DNA of 64,000 bases. Source: Flavobacterium plurextorum. Lineage in GTDB: Bacteria > Bacteroidota > Bacteroidia > Flavobacteriales > Flavobacteriaceae. Of the stretch, positions 55,594-64,000 are shown piece after piece. The stretch lies in the NCBI RefSeq assembly GCF_002217395.1, contig NZ_MUHD01000016.1, positions 1 to 64,000 on the forward strand. Direction: 5' to 3'. The notes under the pieces were generated by a model. That model saw only the letters and a program-made list of their open reading frames with translations, searched no databases and had not been told where the DNA came from. Position numbers and translations under genes: made by a program. The first letter of the stretch is position 1; each line of letters starts with the position of its first letter.

Positions 55594-56049
55594 TTAATTA
55601 TAAGCTTTTTTAATACGGTCTAAATCGCGTTTCGTGTCTTGTTCTTTTAACGATTCACGTTTGTCGTAATTCTTTTTTCCTTTGCAAAGACCTATTTGCA
55701 GTTTAGCAAGACCTTTTTCATTGGTAAATAATTTTAAAGGTACAATAGTAAGACCTTTTGCTTGAACACTTTTGTGCAGTGTTTTTAGCTCCTTTTTATT
55801 TAAAAGAAGTTTTCGTTCACTGCGTGATTTATGATTAAACTGATTCCCAAAAGAGTATTCTTCAATGTAAGTATTGATAGCAAAAAGTTCAAGGTTATTA
55901 AACTCGCAAAAGCTTTCTGTAATATTAGCTTTTCCTAATCGGATAGATTTAATTTCGGTTCCTGTCAAGACAATTCCCGCAACATAAGTATCGATTATTT
56001 CATAATCAAACCTAGCTCTTTTATTAAGTATATTGACTGATTTTAACAT
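55594..56049 (-). CDS. smpB: SsrA-binding protein SmpB
   Basis: 151 residues from ATG 56049 ([18 protein letters not shown]); the frame starts 6 codons earlier, but homologues begin here. Motifs '[20 protein letters not shown]', '[21 protein letters not shown]' and the basic tail '[20 protein letters not shown]' are standard. It binds tmRNA for trans-translation and rescue of stalled ribosomes. Confidence 0.96.
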   Translation of the reverse strand: MLKSVNILNKRARFDYEIIDTYVAGIVLTGTEIKSIRLGKANITESFCEFNNLELFAINTYIEEYSFGNQFNHKSRSERKLLLNKKELKTLHKSVQAKGLTIVPLKLFTNEKGLAKLQIGLCKGKKNYDKRESLKEQDTKRDLDRIKKAYN

Positions 56050-56189
56050 AAGTGCAAATGTAAACAAAATTGAAAAACTTTAATGCAATCTAAAATAAAT
56101 AAAGATTTCTTTTAAACAATGATTTTAATCAGTTTTGAGGAAAAAACTTACTCATAAGTTTGCTTCATAATTTAAAAACATTATTAAAA

Positions 56190-56828
56190 ATGAAGAAAAT
56201 TTTAACTATCGCAACCATTGTATTATTTGGATTATCAGTAAAAGCACAAGATGCTAGTCAAGGGTTAAAAGGAGCTTGGTTTGCAACCTCACAATTTGGT
56301 TATCAGCAAACAAAAAGTGGAGATACAAAAGGCACAAATCTTACTGTACTGCCTATTGTAGGAACATTTGTTACACCATCTATCGCCGTTGGAGCAGGAT
56401 TGGGTTACATTAATATTAAATCAGAAACAGATGCTAAAACCGCTGCGAATACTAACTTGTTTGTTATTCAGCCTTTAGTAAGAAAATATTGGAATGTAGC
56501 TGGATCTTTATACTTCTTTGGACAGTTAGCTTTGCCGGTTATTACAGGGAAAGAAAAAGAAAGTAACTTAAAAGTAAATCAAGTTGGACTATCTGTATCA
56601 GGAGGTTTTGATTATTTTGTAACAAAAAATTTCTCAGTTGAGTTTTCTTATGATTTAGCAAACTTTACTTCTACAACTCTAAAACCAGAGAATGGAGAGA
56701 AAACAACTGTAACAAATTTTGGATTGGCTCACGTTGCAAATGTTGATTCTTATTACAATACTGCATTAGCTGGAAGTGCACCAAACTTAACAACTCCACT
56801 TTCTGTTGGATTTAAATTTGTATTCTAA
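56190..56828 (+). CDS. Outer-membrane beta-barrel protein
   Basis: 212 residues from ATG 56190 (MKKILTIATIVLFGLSVKAQ), which gives a good signal peptide; the upstream TTG at 56160 would spoil it. The rest is alternating strands with Gly/Asn turns and ends in 'GFKFVF', a C-terminal Phe typical of outer-membrane barrels. No specific function. A strong terminator follows. Confidence 0.85.
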   Translation: MKKILTIATIVLFGLSVKAQDASQGLKGAWFATSQFGYQQTKSGDTKGTNLTVLPIVGTFVTPSIAVGAGLGYINIKSETDAKTAANTNLFVIQPLVRKYWNVAGSLYFFGQLALPVITGKEKESNLKVNQVGLSVSGGFDYFVTKNFSVEFSYDLANFTSTTLKPENGEKTTVTNFGLAHVANVDSYYNTALAGSAPNLTTPLSVGFKFVF

Positions 56829-56873
56829 TTATATTGAATTGTTTTAAATCAATTCATTAATTTTGTAAAAAAG

Positions 56874-56905
56874 AAAGACCGTACTTTTTTAAGTACGGTC
56901 TTTTT
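56874..56905 (+). terminator. Terminator of the beta-barrel gene
   Basis: AAAGACCGTACTT (56874-56886) pairs with AAGTACGGTCTTT and runs into T, 46 bases past the stop. Confidence 0.9.
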
Positions 56906-56932
56906 ATTATTATTTTAAAATATTATATAGAA

Positions 56933-57160
56933 ATGCAAAATAAATCTAAAGATCCGCTTCACGGTATTACACTTCAAAATATTCTAGAAATTCTAGTAGA
57001 TTTTTATGGATTTGACACGTTAGCAGAATTGATTCCAATAAAATGTTTCAGTTCTAATCCTAGTGTAAAATCAAGTCTTACTTTTTTAAGAAAAACAGAT
57101 TGGGCTCGAAAAAAAGTAGAAGATTTGTATGTAAAAACACTTCCTAAACTTTTAAATTAA
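56933..57160 (+). CDS. VF530 family (DUF2132) DNA-binding protein
   Basis: 75 residues, full length for this small family. Signature: '[34 protein letters not shown]' then '[25 protein letters not shown]'. The fold is a small helical bundle described as DNA-binding. It stands alone between a terminator and a convergent gene whose stop is adjacent. Confidence 0.92.
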   Translation: MQNKSKDPLHGITLQNILEILVDFYGFDTLAELIPIKCFSSNPSVKSSLTFLRKTDWARKKVEDLYVKTLPKLLN

Positions 57161-57715
57161 TTACAATTTATAAGAAATCATTACGCCGCCACGATAAGGA
57201 AGCCATTCGCCGCTTTTATTCCAGTGTTCTGCTTTTTCATATCTGCCTGGAGTTCCATCATTATAATATCCATGATAAAAACCTTGGTGCCATCCGCCTC
57301 CTGCAAAAATATCTAGTAAAAACTTATCGCTTAATTTTATATTATATCCTACAGTAACTCCAAAACGGTAACCAAATCCGTGCTCATATCGATTACTATC
57401 CCAATAATTCCATTTTTGAATATCATACATATCTGCACCCGCATGACCACCTACATAAAAACCATTGTATTTTTCTTTAAAATGGTATCGAACTTCAGGT
57501 GTAAAGGTGTAAAATTTCATTGGACTATGTCCATTGAATGATTCCCAAAACGAAGCCATTACATCAAAGCTAAAAGTAGTTTTCTCGCCAATACTAGTTT
57601 CTACTCCAATATTTGGAACAGCTAATAATGCTGTTGCACCATTGAATTTGATGAAAGTTTGACTTTGAGATTGAATCGAGAAGAGAAGAACGGCTAAAAA
57701 GAGTATTTTTTTCAT
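57161..57715 (-). CDS. DUF3575 family outer-membrane-type protein
   Basis: 185 residues from ATG 57715 (MKKILFLAVLLFSIQSQSQ), which begins a signal peptide; the open frame upstream is not conserved in character. 'NIGVETSIGEKTTFSFDVMASFW', 'YVGGHAGADMYD' and 'GVTVGYNIKLSDKFLLDIFAGGG' match DUF3575 proteins, predicted barrels. Its role is not known. Confidence 0.85.
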   Translation of the reverse strand: MKKILFLAVLLFSIQSQSQTFIKFNGATALLAVPNIGVETSIGEKTTFSFDVMASFWESFNGHSPMKFYTFTPEVRYHFKEKYNGFYVGGHAGADMYDIQKWNYWDSNRYEHGFGYRFGVTVGYNIKLSDKFLLDIFAGGGWHQGFYHGYYNDGTPGRYEKAEHWNKSGEWLPYRGGVMISYKL

Positions 57716-57839
57716 GGAATTTTTAAGATCAAAAGGGCTTAATTTATTTTCGGCACAAATATAACGCAACAAGTACTTTACTATTGCAACTAAGCTTGGT
57801 TTTAACAAGGGTAATTATTGTTAAAATAAATTCATTGCT

Positions 57840-58388
57840 TTACTTGTTTAATAATGAATATATTACATTGTCCAGGAATTTACCATCGTAAAACTCAGAT
57901 TCTCTCAAATGAGCTTCTTTAACAAATCCGCATTTTTGAAGTACTTTTTCAGATGCGTAATTTTCAGGATCAATAACTGCCTCAATTGAATGTAGTTTTA
58001 AGTCGTCGAAACCATATTTTATTAATCTATTAACTGCTTCTGGAACAATTCCTTTTCCGTGAAATTCGGGTAATAAAATATAACCTATTTCAGCGCGATA
58101 GTTTTCAGGCTGCATTCTGTAAAAACCTATGATTCCAAGAAGCTTTGGATTGTCTTTAAATGAAATTCCCCAATTGATACCTGTATTATTAATGATTTTT
58201 TCCTCAATCATTGCGATGTGGTTAAGTGCATCTTCTTGGTTTTTTACCAAAGGTCGGGGAATGTATTTCATTGTTTCAGGATTCGATCGTAATTCGAAAA
58301 CCTCATTAACATCATCATTTGCAACTCTTCTTAAAACTAAACGTTCAGTTTCAATTATAGGAAAAGGGTGAAAGTTAAATTCTAACAT
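57840..58388 (-). CDS. GNAT N-acetyltransferase, RimJ/RimL type
   Basis: 182 residues. 'ETERLVLRRVANDDVNEVFEL' is the typical N-terminus; acetyl-CoA motif A is 'AEIGYILLPEFHGKGIVPEAV'; 'ENYASEKVLQKCGFVKEA' is the end. It should acetylate an N-terminal or side-chain amino group; the substrate is unknown. It starts 3 bases after the epimerase-like gene, so they are co-transcribed. Confidence 0.9.
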   Translation of the reverse strand: MLEFNFHPFPIIETERLVLRRVANDDVNEVFELRSNPETMKYIPRPLVKNQEDALNHIAMIEEKIINNTGINWGISFKDNPKLLGIIGFYRMQPENYRAEIGYILLPEFHGKGIVPEAVNRLIKYGFDDLKLHSIEAVIDPENYASEKVLQKCGFVKEAHLRESEFYDGKFLDNVIYSLLNK

Positions 58389-58391
58389 TTT

Positions 58392-59243
58392 TTATAAAAT
58401 TTTTATACTGAATTTTGAGTGAAATATTTGGTCTGTATCTAGAAGTAAGATGCCTTCTTTTTGATATAAATCTCCAGAATTTTCGGCTGTATCTGAATAA
58501 CCAAACCAAGGTTCAATACAAACAAATGGTGCTTGATCTTTTGTCCAGATTCCTAAACTGGGAAAATCTTCAAAGTCAACCTCAATATAAGGTTTTTCAT
58601 TTTCGAGGATAGTTAGTGAATTCGATTCTAATGTTTTGAAAACTAAAGCATCATTTTCAAAAAGTTTATAATTCAATCGAACTAAATTATCAGAGGTTTT
58701 TAAAACCTCAGTTTTATTAGAAATTAAATCATTCTCCAAAAGATTAAATTTTAAAAGTTCTTCTTTTTCAAATTTAAAAGAATAGTTCTCAAAATTTTCG
58801 GGCAAAGCAATTGCTGGATGTGCGCCAATTGAGAACGGCATTTTTCGGTCGCTTTTATTAATTACGATATATTCAATATTCAATGATGTTTTTTCAAGTG
58901 AATAAATAAGTTGTAATTCAAATTCGAAAGGATATTTTTTTAGAGTCTCTGGGTTTGATTCTAATGAAAACACTGCACTGTTCTCTGTTTTTTCAATCAA
59001 TTGAAATTCCATATCTCGTGCGAAACCATGTCTTGACAACTGATATTCTTTTTGATCAATCGTATAAGTATTGTTTTTTAATGTTCCAACAATTGGAAAA
59101 AGAATAGGTGAGTGTTTGCCCCAAAAATTAGGGTTGCCTTCCCATATGTATTCTTTCTCTTGATTATTTTTTAATGAAAATAATTCTGCTCCCGCGTGAT
59201 TGATAGAAGCTTTAAGTATTGAGTTTGAGATGGTTGTGTTCAA
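58392..59243 (-). CDS. Aldose 1-epimerase (galactose mutarotase-like) family protein
   Basis: 283 residues. 'AELFSLKNNQEKEYIWEGNPNFWGKHSPILFPIVG' is the family's N-terminus; 'RHGFARD' and 'IGAHPAI' carry the two catalytic-site His; 'VCIEPWFGYSD' carries the catalytic Glu. It should interconvert sugar anomers. Closest in style to the YihR/LacX branch. Confidence 0.9.
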   Translation of the reverse strand: MNTTISNSILKASINHAGAELFSLKNNQEKEYIWEGNPNFWGKHSPILFPIVGTLKNNTYTIDQKEYQLSRHGFARDMEFQLIEKTENSAVFSLESNPETLKKYPFEFELQLIYSLEKTSLNIEYIVINKSDRKMPFSIGAHPAIALPENFENYSFKFEKEELLKFNLLENDLISNKTEVLKTSDNLVRLNYKLFENDALVFKTLESNSLTILENEKPYIEVDFEDFPSLGIWTKDQAPFVCIEPWFGYSDTAENSGDLYQKEGILLLDTDQIFHSKFSIKIL

Positions 59244-59430
59244 TGGAATAATGTTGAATAAAATTAAACTTAATCTTGATGTAAATGTATTTTATAAAAT
59301 TCGTTTTTTTAAGAAAAAACCTTAAAATATTTTTTTTGATAAAGTTTTACTAAAATTAAATTTAGGCATATAGTTTTCTCGATAAATAGCTTTTTTTTTC
59401 ATTAATTTGCTACATAAACAGCTAAAAAAT

Positions 59431-61701
59431 ATGAAAATACAATCTTCAAAAGCCTTACTAACCATGGCTTTATTTGTTGGGATTTCTTCTGTTTGGGCGC
59501 AACAAACGCCGGCAACAACAGCAGTAAATCCGGTTAATAATTACAATTACCATGATGCATTTGGGCCAAATTTTTATACTAAAAATGGTACTGCAACCCG
59601 TTCGGCAAGCGGGCAGCCTGGAGTTGAATACTGGCAAAATAGAGCTGACTATCAAATAACAGCAAAGTTAAACGGAATCACAAACGAAATTGTTGGTACA
59701 GATGAAATCACGTATACCAACAACAGCCCTGATAAATTATCATTTGTTTGGTTGAATTTAGATCAAAACTTATTTAAAGAAGATTCTAGAGGAAATTCAG
59801 TTGTGCCTTTAACGGGAAGTCGTAACGGTGCTCAAGGTCAGGTTTTTGAAGGGGGAAATAAAATAAAATCTGTAAAGGTCATTACTGGAGGTAAGAAACC
59901 AACGACGGTTGATGCGAAATATATAGTTACCGACACTAGAATGCAAGTGTTTCTTCCAGAAGCTTTAGCGTCTAAAGGAGGAACAGTAAAAATTAAGATC
60001 GAGTTTTCATTCATTTCTCCTTTTGAAGGATCAGATAGAATGGGAGTTTTAGAAACTAAAAATGGTAAAATTTTCACGATCGCACAATGGTACCCTCGTA
60101 TGTGTGTGTATGATGATGTAAAAGGCTGGAATACTGCACCTTATTTAGGAGCTTCTGAGTTTTATTTAGAATACGGAAATTTTGATGTAAAACTTACCGT
60201 GCCAGCTAATCATTATGTTGTAGGTTCTGGAGAATTATTAAATGGAGCTGAAGTTTTACCAGCAGATCAGTTTAAGCGTTATAAAGAAGCGTCTTTGAGT
60301 GATAAAACGGTTACCATTAGATCTGCCGAAGAAGTTGCTGCAACTGCAAATAAAAATGCAGCAGGTGAAAAAACATGGCATTTCCAAATTAAAAATGCTC
60401 GTGATTTTTCTTGGGCATCTTCTCCTGCTTTTATTTTAGATGGAGCAAAGATTAATTTACCAAGCGGTAAAAAATCTTTAGCATTATCAGCTTATCCAGT
60501 AGAAAGTGCCGGTCAAGGTGCTTACGGGCGTTCGACAGAATATGTAAAAGCATCGATTGAACATTATTCTAAACAATGGTTTGAATATCCTTATCCAGCA
60601 GCAACAAACGTTGCAGGAAATGAGGGCGGAATGGAATATCCAGGAATTGTTTTTTGCGGATGGGAATCGAAAGGACAAGATTTATGGGGAGTTACAGATC
60701 ATGAATTCGGACATATTTGGTTTCCGATGATTGTTGGTTCAAATGAAAGATTGTTCGGTTGGATGGATGAAGGATTTAATACTTTTATAAATTCATTAAG
60801 TACAGCGGCATTTAATAATGGTGAATATAAAGAAGAACCAACAGATTTTCATAAAAGAGCAGAATCATTTACACGTGCGGATTTAGAAACTGTAATGAGT
60901 TCTCCAGATAATATGAAAGAAGCAAATATTGGTATGTTATGTTATTTTAAGCCAAGTTCTGCTTTAATTATCTTAAGAGAGCAAGTTTTAGGAAAAGAGC
61001 GTTTTGACAATGCTTTCCGTACTTATATCCAACGTTGGGCATACAAACATCCGCAGCCAGATGACTTTTTTAGATCAATGGAAAATGTGGCAGGTGAAGA
61101 TTTAAGCTGGTTTTGGAGAAGCTGGTTTGTAAATAACTGGAGATTCGATCAAGGAATTAATTCGGTTAAATACATTAAAAACGATCCTTCAAAAGGAATT
61201 GCAATTACCGTTGAAAACTTCGATAAAATGCCAATGCCTATTATTCTAGATGTAAAAACAAAAAGCGGTAAAGTTTCAAGAGTACAATTGCCTGTCGAAG
61301 TTTGGCAGCGTAATAACGTGTGGACTTTTAAACATAACTCTACAGAAGAAATTGAGAGTATTACACTTGATCCAGAACATCTTTTTCCAGATAACAACGA
61401 TGCAAACAATGTTTGGACAGCAGGAAAAGGTAAAATTGAGAAAGATGTAATTTTAGATAGTTATTTAGGGAATTTCTCAACAAGCAAAGCACCATTAAAA
61501 CTTATTTTCAGCGAAAAAAGTAATACCTTAAATGTTGAAATTACTAATTATCCTAAATTTCCTTTAACAGCAGTTGAAAATGAAAAAGATTCATTTCAGT
61601 CTACTGGTGCGGGAGTAAAATTTAAATTTAACGAAGCTAGAACAGGAGTTGACATGATACTTTTGGCTAACGGACAAGTAATACCGTTTACTAAGGACTA
61701 A
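59431..61701 (+). CDS. M1 family zinc aminopeptidase, secreted
   Basis: 756 residues from ATG 59431 ([24 protein letters not shown]), with signal peptide. The zinc site is HEFGH followed 18 residues on by the Glu in '[13 protein letters not shown]'. The exopeptidase-type motif is 'GGMEYPG'. N- and C-terminal beta domains flank the catalytic one. No type IX CTD is visible, so it is probably periplasmic or outer-membrane associated. It digests peptides from the N-terminus. A terminator follows. Confidence 0.93.
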   Translation: MKIQSSKALLTMALFVGISSVWAQQTPATTAVNPVNNYNYHDAFGPNFYTKNGTATRSASGQPGVEYWQNRADYQITAKLNGITNEIVGTDEITYTNNSPDKLSFVWLNLDQNLFKEDSRGNSVVPLTGSRNGAQGQVFEGGNKIKSVKVITGGKKPTTVDAKYIVTDTRMQVFLPEALASKGGTVKIKIEFSFISPFEGSDRMGVLETKNGKIFTIAQWYPRMCVYDDVKGWNTAPYLGASEFYLEYGNFDVKLTVPANHYVVGSGELLNGAEVLPADQFKRYKEASLSDKTVTIRSAEEVAATANKNAAGEKTWHFQIKNARDFSWASSPAFILDGAKINLPSGKKSLALSAYPVESAGQGAYGRSTEYVKASIEHYSKQWFEYPYPAATNVAGNEGGMEYPGIVFCGWESKGQDLWGVTDHEFGHIWFPMIVGSNERLFGWMDEGFNTFINSLSTAAFNNGEYKEEPTDFHKRAESFTRADLETVMSSPDNMKEANIGMLCYFKPSSALIILREQVLGKERFDNAFRTYIQRWAYKHPQPDDFFRSMENVAGEDLSWFWRSWFVNNWRFDQGINSVKYIKNDPSKGIAITVENFDKMPMPIILDVKTKSGKVSRVQLPVEVWQRNNVWTFKHNSTEEIESITLDPEHLFPDNNDANNVWTAGKGKIEKDVILDSYLGNFSTSKAPLKLIFSEKSNTLNVEITNYPKFPLTAVENEKDSFQSTGAGVKFKFNEARTGVDMILLANGQVIPFTKD

Positions 61702-61724
61702 AGAACGTAAAAGTTAAAATATTT

Positions 61725-61760
61725 AAAACCCGATAGTTATTAATAGCTGTCGGGTTTTTT
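61725..61760 (+). terminator. Terminator of the M1 peptidase gene
   Basis: AAAACCCGATAG pairs with CTGTCGGGTTTT (one G-T pair), then T-run. Confidence 0.85.
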
Positions 61761-61812
61761 ATTTTAGGTAATTAACATTTCATTAAAAAAATGTTATATT
61801 TTAAAAATTTTG

Positions 61813-61842
61813 TTTTGTGAATTAATTTTTTGTGTACTTTTG
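61813..61842 (+). promoter_or_regulatory. Promoter of the arginine cluster
   Basis: TTTG at 61814-61817 and an exact TACTTTTG at 61835-61842 are 17 bases apart. This gives a leader of about 320 bases before the first gene at 62170. Confidence 0.65.
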
Positions 61843-61847
61843 CCCCA

Positions 61848-61934
61848 ATGAATAAAATAAGTTTACATATAACTTTTTTGTCACGGACAAACTCACCTAG
61901 TACTTCTCCCGAAGTACGGATACTATCTATATAG
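61848..61934 (+). CDS. Possible 28-codon leader peptide of the arginine cluster
   Basis: A short ATG frame opens 5 bases after the -7 box and reads MNKISLHITFLSRTNSPS and ten more residues, with two Arg codons, both the normally rare CGG. Two hairpins follow or overlap its end: GTACTTC-TCCC-GAAGTAC (61900-61917) and ATACTAT-CTAT-ATAGTAT (61920-61937). This suggests attenuation, but the Arg content is modest and translation is unproven. Confidence 0.35.
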   Translation: MNKISLHITFLSRTNSPSTSPEVRILSI

Positions 61935-62013
61935 TATTCATTGAGTTTTTAGCCGTATATTTATTCATACTCCTTTTTCATTTTGAAATTACATAATTTG
62001 TCCATTGGACAAA
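61877..62013. promoter_or_regulatory. Paired TTTGTC...GACAAA palindromes in the arginine leader
   Basis: TTTGTC-ACG-GACAAA at 61877-61891 and TTTGTCC-ATT-GGACAAA at 61997-62013, both perfectly dyadic, starts 120 bases apart. They could be operators for an arginine-responsive repressor. The rest of the gene-free stretch 61761-62169 is A/T-rich with nothing else I can identify. Confidence 0.5.
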
Positions 62014-62169
62014 CATATCCTAAAAGTATTTATTATTTTGTAAATTTTCTTAATCAATATTTTGATTTTGAGAATGTTACTTCTATTTTGCTTAATTTTA
62101 TTGGATTCAATTCTGAATTTCAAACCAAACAGTATGCTTTAATTTTTAACTCTAACTTCAATTATTGAA

Positions 62170-62787
62170 ATGAAGATCTCTATTGTTGTTACTCAGGAAG
62201 AACACTTCAAATTCGCACAAGAAATTTGCGATACGATAGAATCATCGGCCTTGTTAAGAGGCACGGGGATCGCTAAAAGAACTCCTGAGTATATTCAGAA
62301 AAAAATGTCGAATGGTGATGCAATGATTGCTCTGGCAGACGGGAAATTTGCAGGTTTTTGTTATATCGAAAGCTGGCAGCACGGAAAATTCGTGGCGCAT
62401 TCTGGTTTAATTGTTCATCCTGATTATAGAAGTTTAGGATTGGCAAAAAAAATCAAGTCTAAAGTTTTTGATTATTCACTGCAAAGATATCCAGACGCTA
62501 AAATATTTGGTATTACAACTGGTTTAGCTGTAATGAAAATCAATTCGGATTTAGGTTACAAACCAGTTCCTTTCTCAGAACTTACAACTGATCCTAGTTT
62601 TTGGGCAGGCTGTAAAACCTGTACCAATTATCAAATTTTACAAAGTAAAGAAAACAAAATGTGTTTATGCACAGGTATGTTGTATGATCCAAAGGAAAAA
62701 CAAAAAATACCGCCAAAACACCCTTTTAACGAAAAAGTTCTTAATAGACTGAGAACCATTAAACAAGCCTTATTTTTAAAAAAGTAA
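62170..62787 (+). CDS. GNAT acyltransferase at the head of the arginine cluster (probable N-acylglutamate synthase)
   Basis: 205 residues. GNAT motifs: 'GKFAGFCYIESWQHGKFVAHSGLIVHPDYRSLGLAKKIKSK' (acyl-CoA loop R-S-L-G-L-A) and 'AVMKINSDLGYKPVPFSEL'. A Cys-rich tail ('CKTCTNYQILQ ... MCLCTGML') is unusual for GNATs. It lies 4 bases before argG. In Bacteroidota a GNAT at this place is thought to make the N-acylated glutamate (acetyl or succinyl) that starts arginine synthesis. This role is inferred from context. Confidence 0.8.
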   Translation: MKISIVVTQEEHFKFAQEICDTIESSALLRGTGIAKRTPEYIQKKMSNGDAMIALADGKFAGFCYIESWQHGKFVAHSGLIVHPDYRSLGLAKKIKSKVFDYSLQRYPDAKIFGITTGLAVMKINSDLGYKPVPFSELTTDPSFWAGCKTCTNYQILQSKENKMCLCTGMLYDPKEKQKIPPKHPFNEKVLNRLRTIKQALFLKK

Positions 62788-62791
62788 CATT

Positions 62792-63985
62792 ATGAAAAAA
62801 GTAGTATTAGCTTATAGCGGAGGATTAGACACCTCTTATTGTTTGAAATATTTAAAGAACGAAAAAGGATACGAAGTTCATACTGTGCTTGTTGATACAG
62901 GAGGTTTTGATGCAGAAGAATTATCAGCAATAGAAAAAAGAGCTTACGAATTAGGAAGTGCGCAACACGCAAATCTTACAATCGTTGACAAATATTATGA
63001 TAAAGCTATAAAATATTTGATTTTTGGAAACGTATTAAAAAATAATACTTATCCATTATCAGTAAGTGCGGAGCGTGTTTTTCAGGCGATTGAGGCAATA
63101 AAATATGCTAAAAAAGTAGGAGCCAGCGCGATTGCGCATGGAAGTACAGGTGCAGGAAATGACCAAATTCGTTTTGATTTGATTTTCCAAACCATTGCTC
63201 CAGAAATTGAAATCATTACTCCAATTAGAGATTTAAAATTATCAAGACAAGAAGAAGTAGATTATTTGGCTCAAAACGGAGTTCACTATTCTTGGGAAAA
63301 AGCGCAATATTCTATAAATAAAGGACTTTGGGGAACAAGTGTTGGAGGAAAAGAAACTCTAACTTCAGGTCAGCCATTGCCAAGTGAAGCTTATCCTTCT
63401 CAATTAAAAAAAGAAGGAGAAGAAAAAGTAACACTTCATTTTGAACAAGGCGAATTAGTTGGAATAAACGGTAAAACAGATAAACCATCTAATAATATTG
63501 TAGTTCTTGAAAAACTAGCAAATGCTTATGCAATTGGTAGAGATATTCACGTTGGAGATACAATTATCGGAATTAAAGGAAGAGTTGGTTTTGAAGCGGC
63601 TGCGCCTTTAATTATCATAAAAGCACACCATTTATTAGAGAAACACACTCTAGGAAAATGGCAGCAATACTGGAAAGAACAATTAGGAAACTGGTACGGA
63701 ATGTTATTTCATGAAGGTCAATTCTTAGATCCAGTGATGAGAAACATTGAAACTTTCTTGCAAGACACTCAAAAAACAGTAAATGGAACTGTTACAGTTT
63801 CATTAAAACCATATCATTTCTCACTTGACGGAATTGAATCTAAAAATGATTTGATGAACACAGGTTTTGGTCAATACGGAGAAATGAACAATGCATGGAC
63901 ATCTGATGATGCAAAAGGATTTATCAAAATTCTTGGTAATGCACAAAACATATTTTCATCTGTAAATCAATTAGATCATGATTAA
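62792..63985 (+). CDS. argG: Argininosuccinate synthase
   Basis: 397 residues, full length. The ATP P-loop is 'VVLAYSGGLDTSYCLKYL'; 'AHGSTGAGNDQIRFD' binds citrulline/aspartate; 'YSINKGLWGTSVGG' is also conserved. It joins citrulline and aspartate with ATP in the seventh step of arginine synthesis. It overlaps the next gene by 8 bases, so the cluster is an operon with the GNAT upstream. Confidence 0.95.
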   Translation: MKKVVLAYSGGLDTSYCLKYLKNEKGYEVHTVLVDTGGFDAEELSAIEKRAYELGSAQHANLTIVDKYYDKAIKYLIFGNVLKNNTYPLSVSAERVFQAIEAIKYAKKVGASAIAHGSTGAGNDQIRFDLIFQTIAPEIEIITPIRDLKLSRQEEVDYLAQNGVHYSWEKAQYSINKGLWGTSVGGKETLTSGQPLPSEAYPSQLKKEGEEKVTLHFEQGELVGINGKTDKPSNNIVVLEKLANAYAIGRDIHVGDTIIGIKGRVGFEAAAPLIIIKAHHLLEKHTLGKWQQYWKEQLGNWYGMLFHEGQFLDPVMRNIETFLQDTQKTVNGTVTVSLKPYHFSLDGIESKNDLMNTGFGQYGEMNNAWTSDDAKGFIKILGNAQNIFSSVNQLDHD

Positions 63986-64000
63986 TGTCGGAATAATTGG
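63978..64000 (+). CDS. argC: Start of N-acetyl-gamma-glutamyl-phosphate reductase, cut by the window end
   Basis: The ATG at 63978 overlaps the argG stop and reads Met-Ile-Asn-Val-Gly-Ile-Ile, matching the Rossmann start of ArgC (typically followed by GGxGYTG). Gene order after argG supports the call. Only seven codons are visible. Confidence 0.65.

Noticed and set aside
61983..62168. 61-residue frame before the GNAT gene
   Set aside because: TTG start, low-complexity Phe/Asn composition, contains a regulatory-looking palindrome and has no recognisable domain; treated as leader RNA.

Overview
The window looks like a Flavobacterium-type chromosome (Bacteroidota). It is AT-rich, promoters match the Bacteroidota TTG...TAnnTTTG pattern, and many genes lack a Shine-Dalgarno. 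The protein set is typical of the group: gliding genes gldF/gldG, PorP/SprF-family protein, type IX secretion type B C-terminal domains, VF530, DUF3575 and an N-acyltransferase-argG-argC arginine cluster. The species cannot be fixed from the sequence alone.

Layout. (1) 1-18.1 kb is a surface and secretion block. It holds the 3' part of a collagen-like/S74 fibre protein, a type B CTD protein, a PorP/SprF partner, an OmpA/PD40 protein, a degenerate receiver-like protein, a PAS histidine kinase, a putative lipoprotein and a 3100-residue multidomain adhesin ending in a second type B CTD. (2) 18.4-21.5 kb has a PF10136-type membrane protein, a SPOUT methyltransferase and a small hypothetical gene. 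(3) 21.48-40.20 kb is an integrative element of about 18.7 kb inserted at the 3' end of mnmE. Its ends are near-identical copies of the mnmE terminal codons (Cys-Ile-Gly-Lys-stop), the same kind of site used by Salmonella genomic island SGI1. (4) 40.2-64 kb is ordinary chromosome: mnmE, a universal stress protein, a membrane MutS-like ATPase, a DsbA-family protein, dnaN, gldG, gldF, a YggS protein, two dehydrogenases, an RDD protein, pcm, a degenerate HTH-Fic protein, smpB, two outer-membrane-type proteins, an M1 peptidase and the start of the arginine cluster.

The element has two halves. The right half (32.8-40.1 kb, minus strand) is the mobility and replication module: tyrosine integrase, excisionase-like HTH, helicase-like ATPase, Toprim primase, MobC-like protein and an XRE regulator with two matching palindromic operators. 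No relaxase gene is visible. The left half is cargo: a truncated GNAT, a membrane protein, an autoinhibited-type Fic protein with a double operator, and a tightly packed plus-strand operon. That operon encodes an MmeI-like methyltransferase/nuclease, a Cap4/DUF4297-like nuclease, a HerA ATPase, a 147-residue unknown and a DUF262-DUF1524 (GmrSD-like) protein, with a 224-residue unknown following. The operon is the best candidate here for an undescribed, probably anti-phage, system: it joins a HerA-nuclease pair with a modification enzyme and a GmrSD-like nuclease in one transcription unit.
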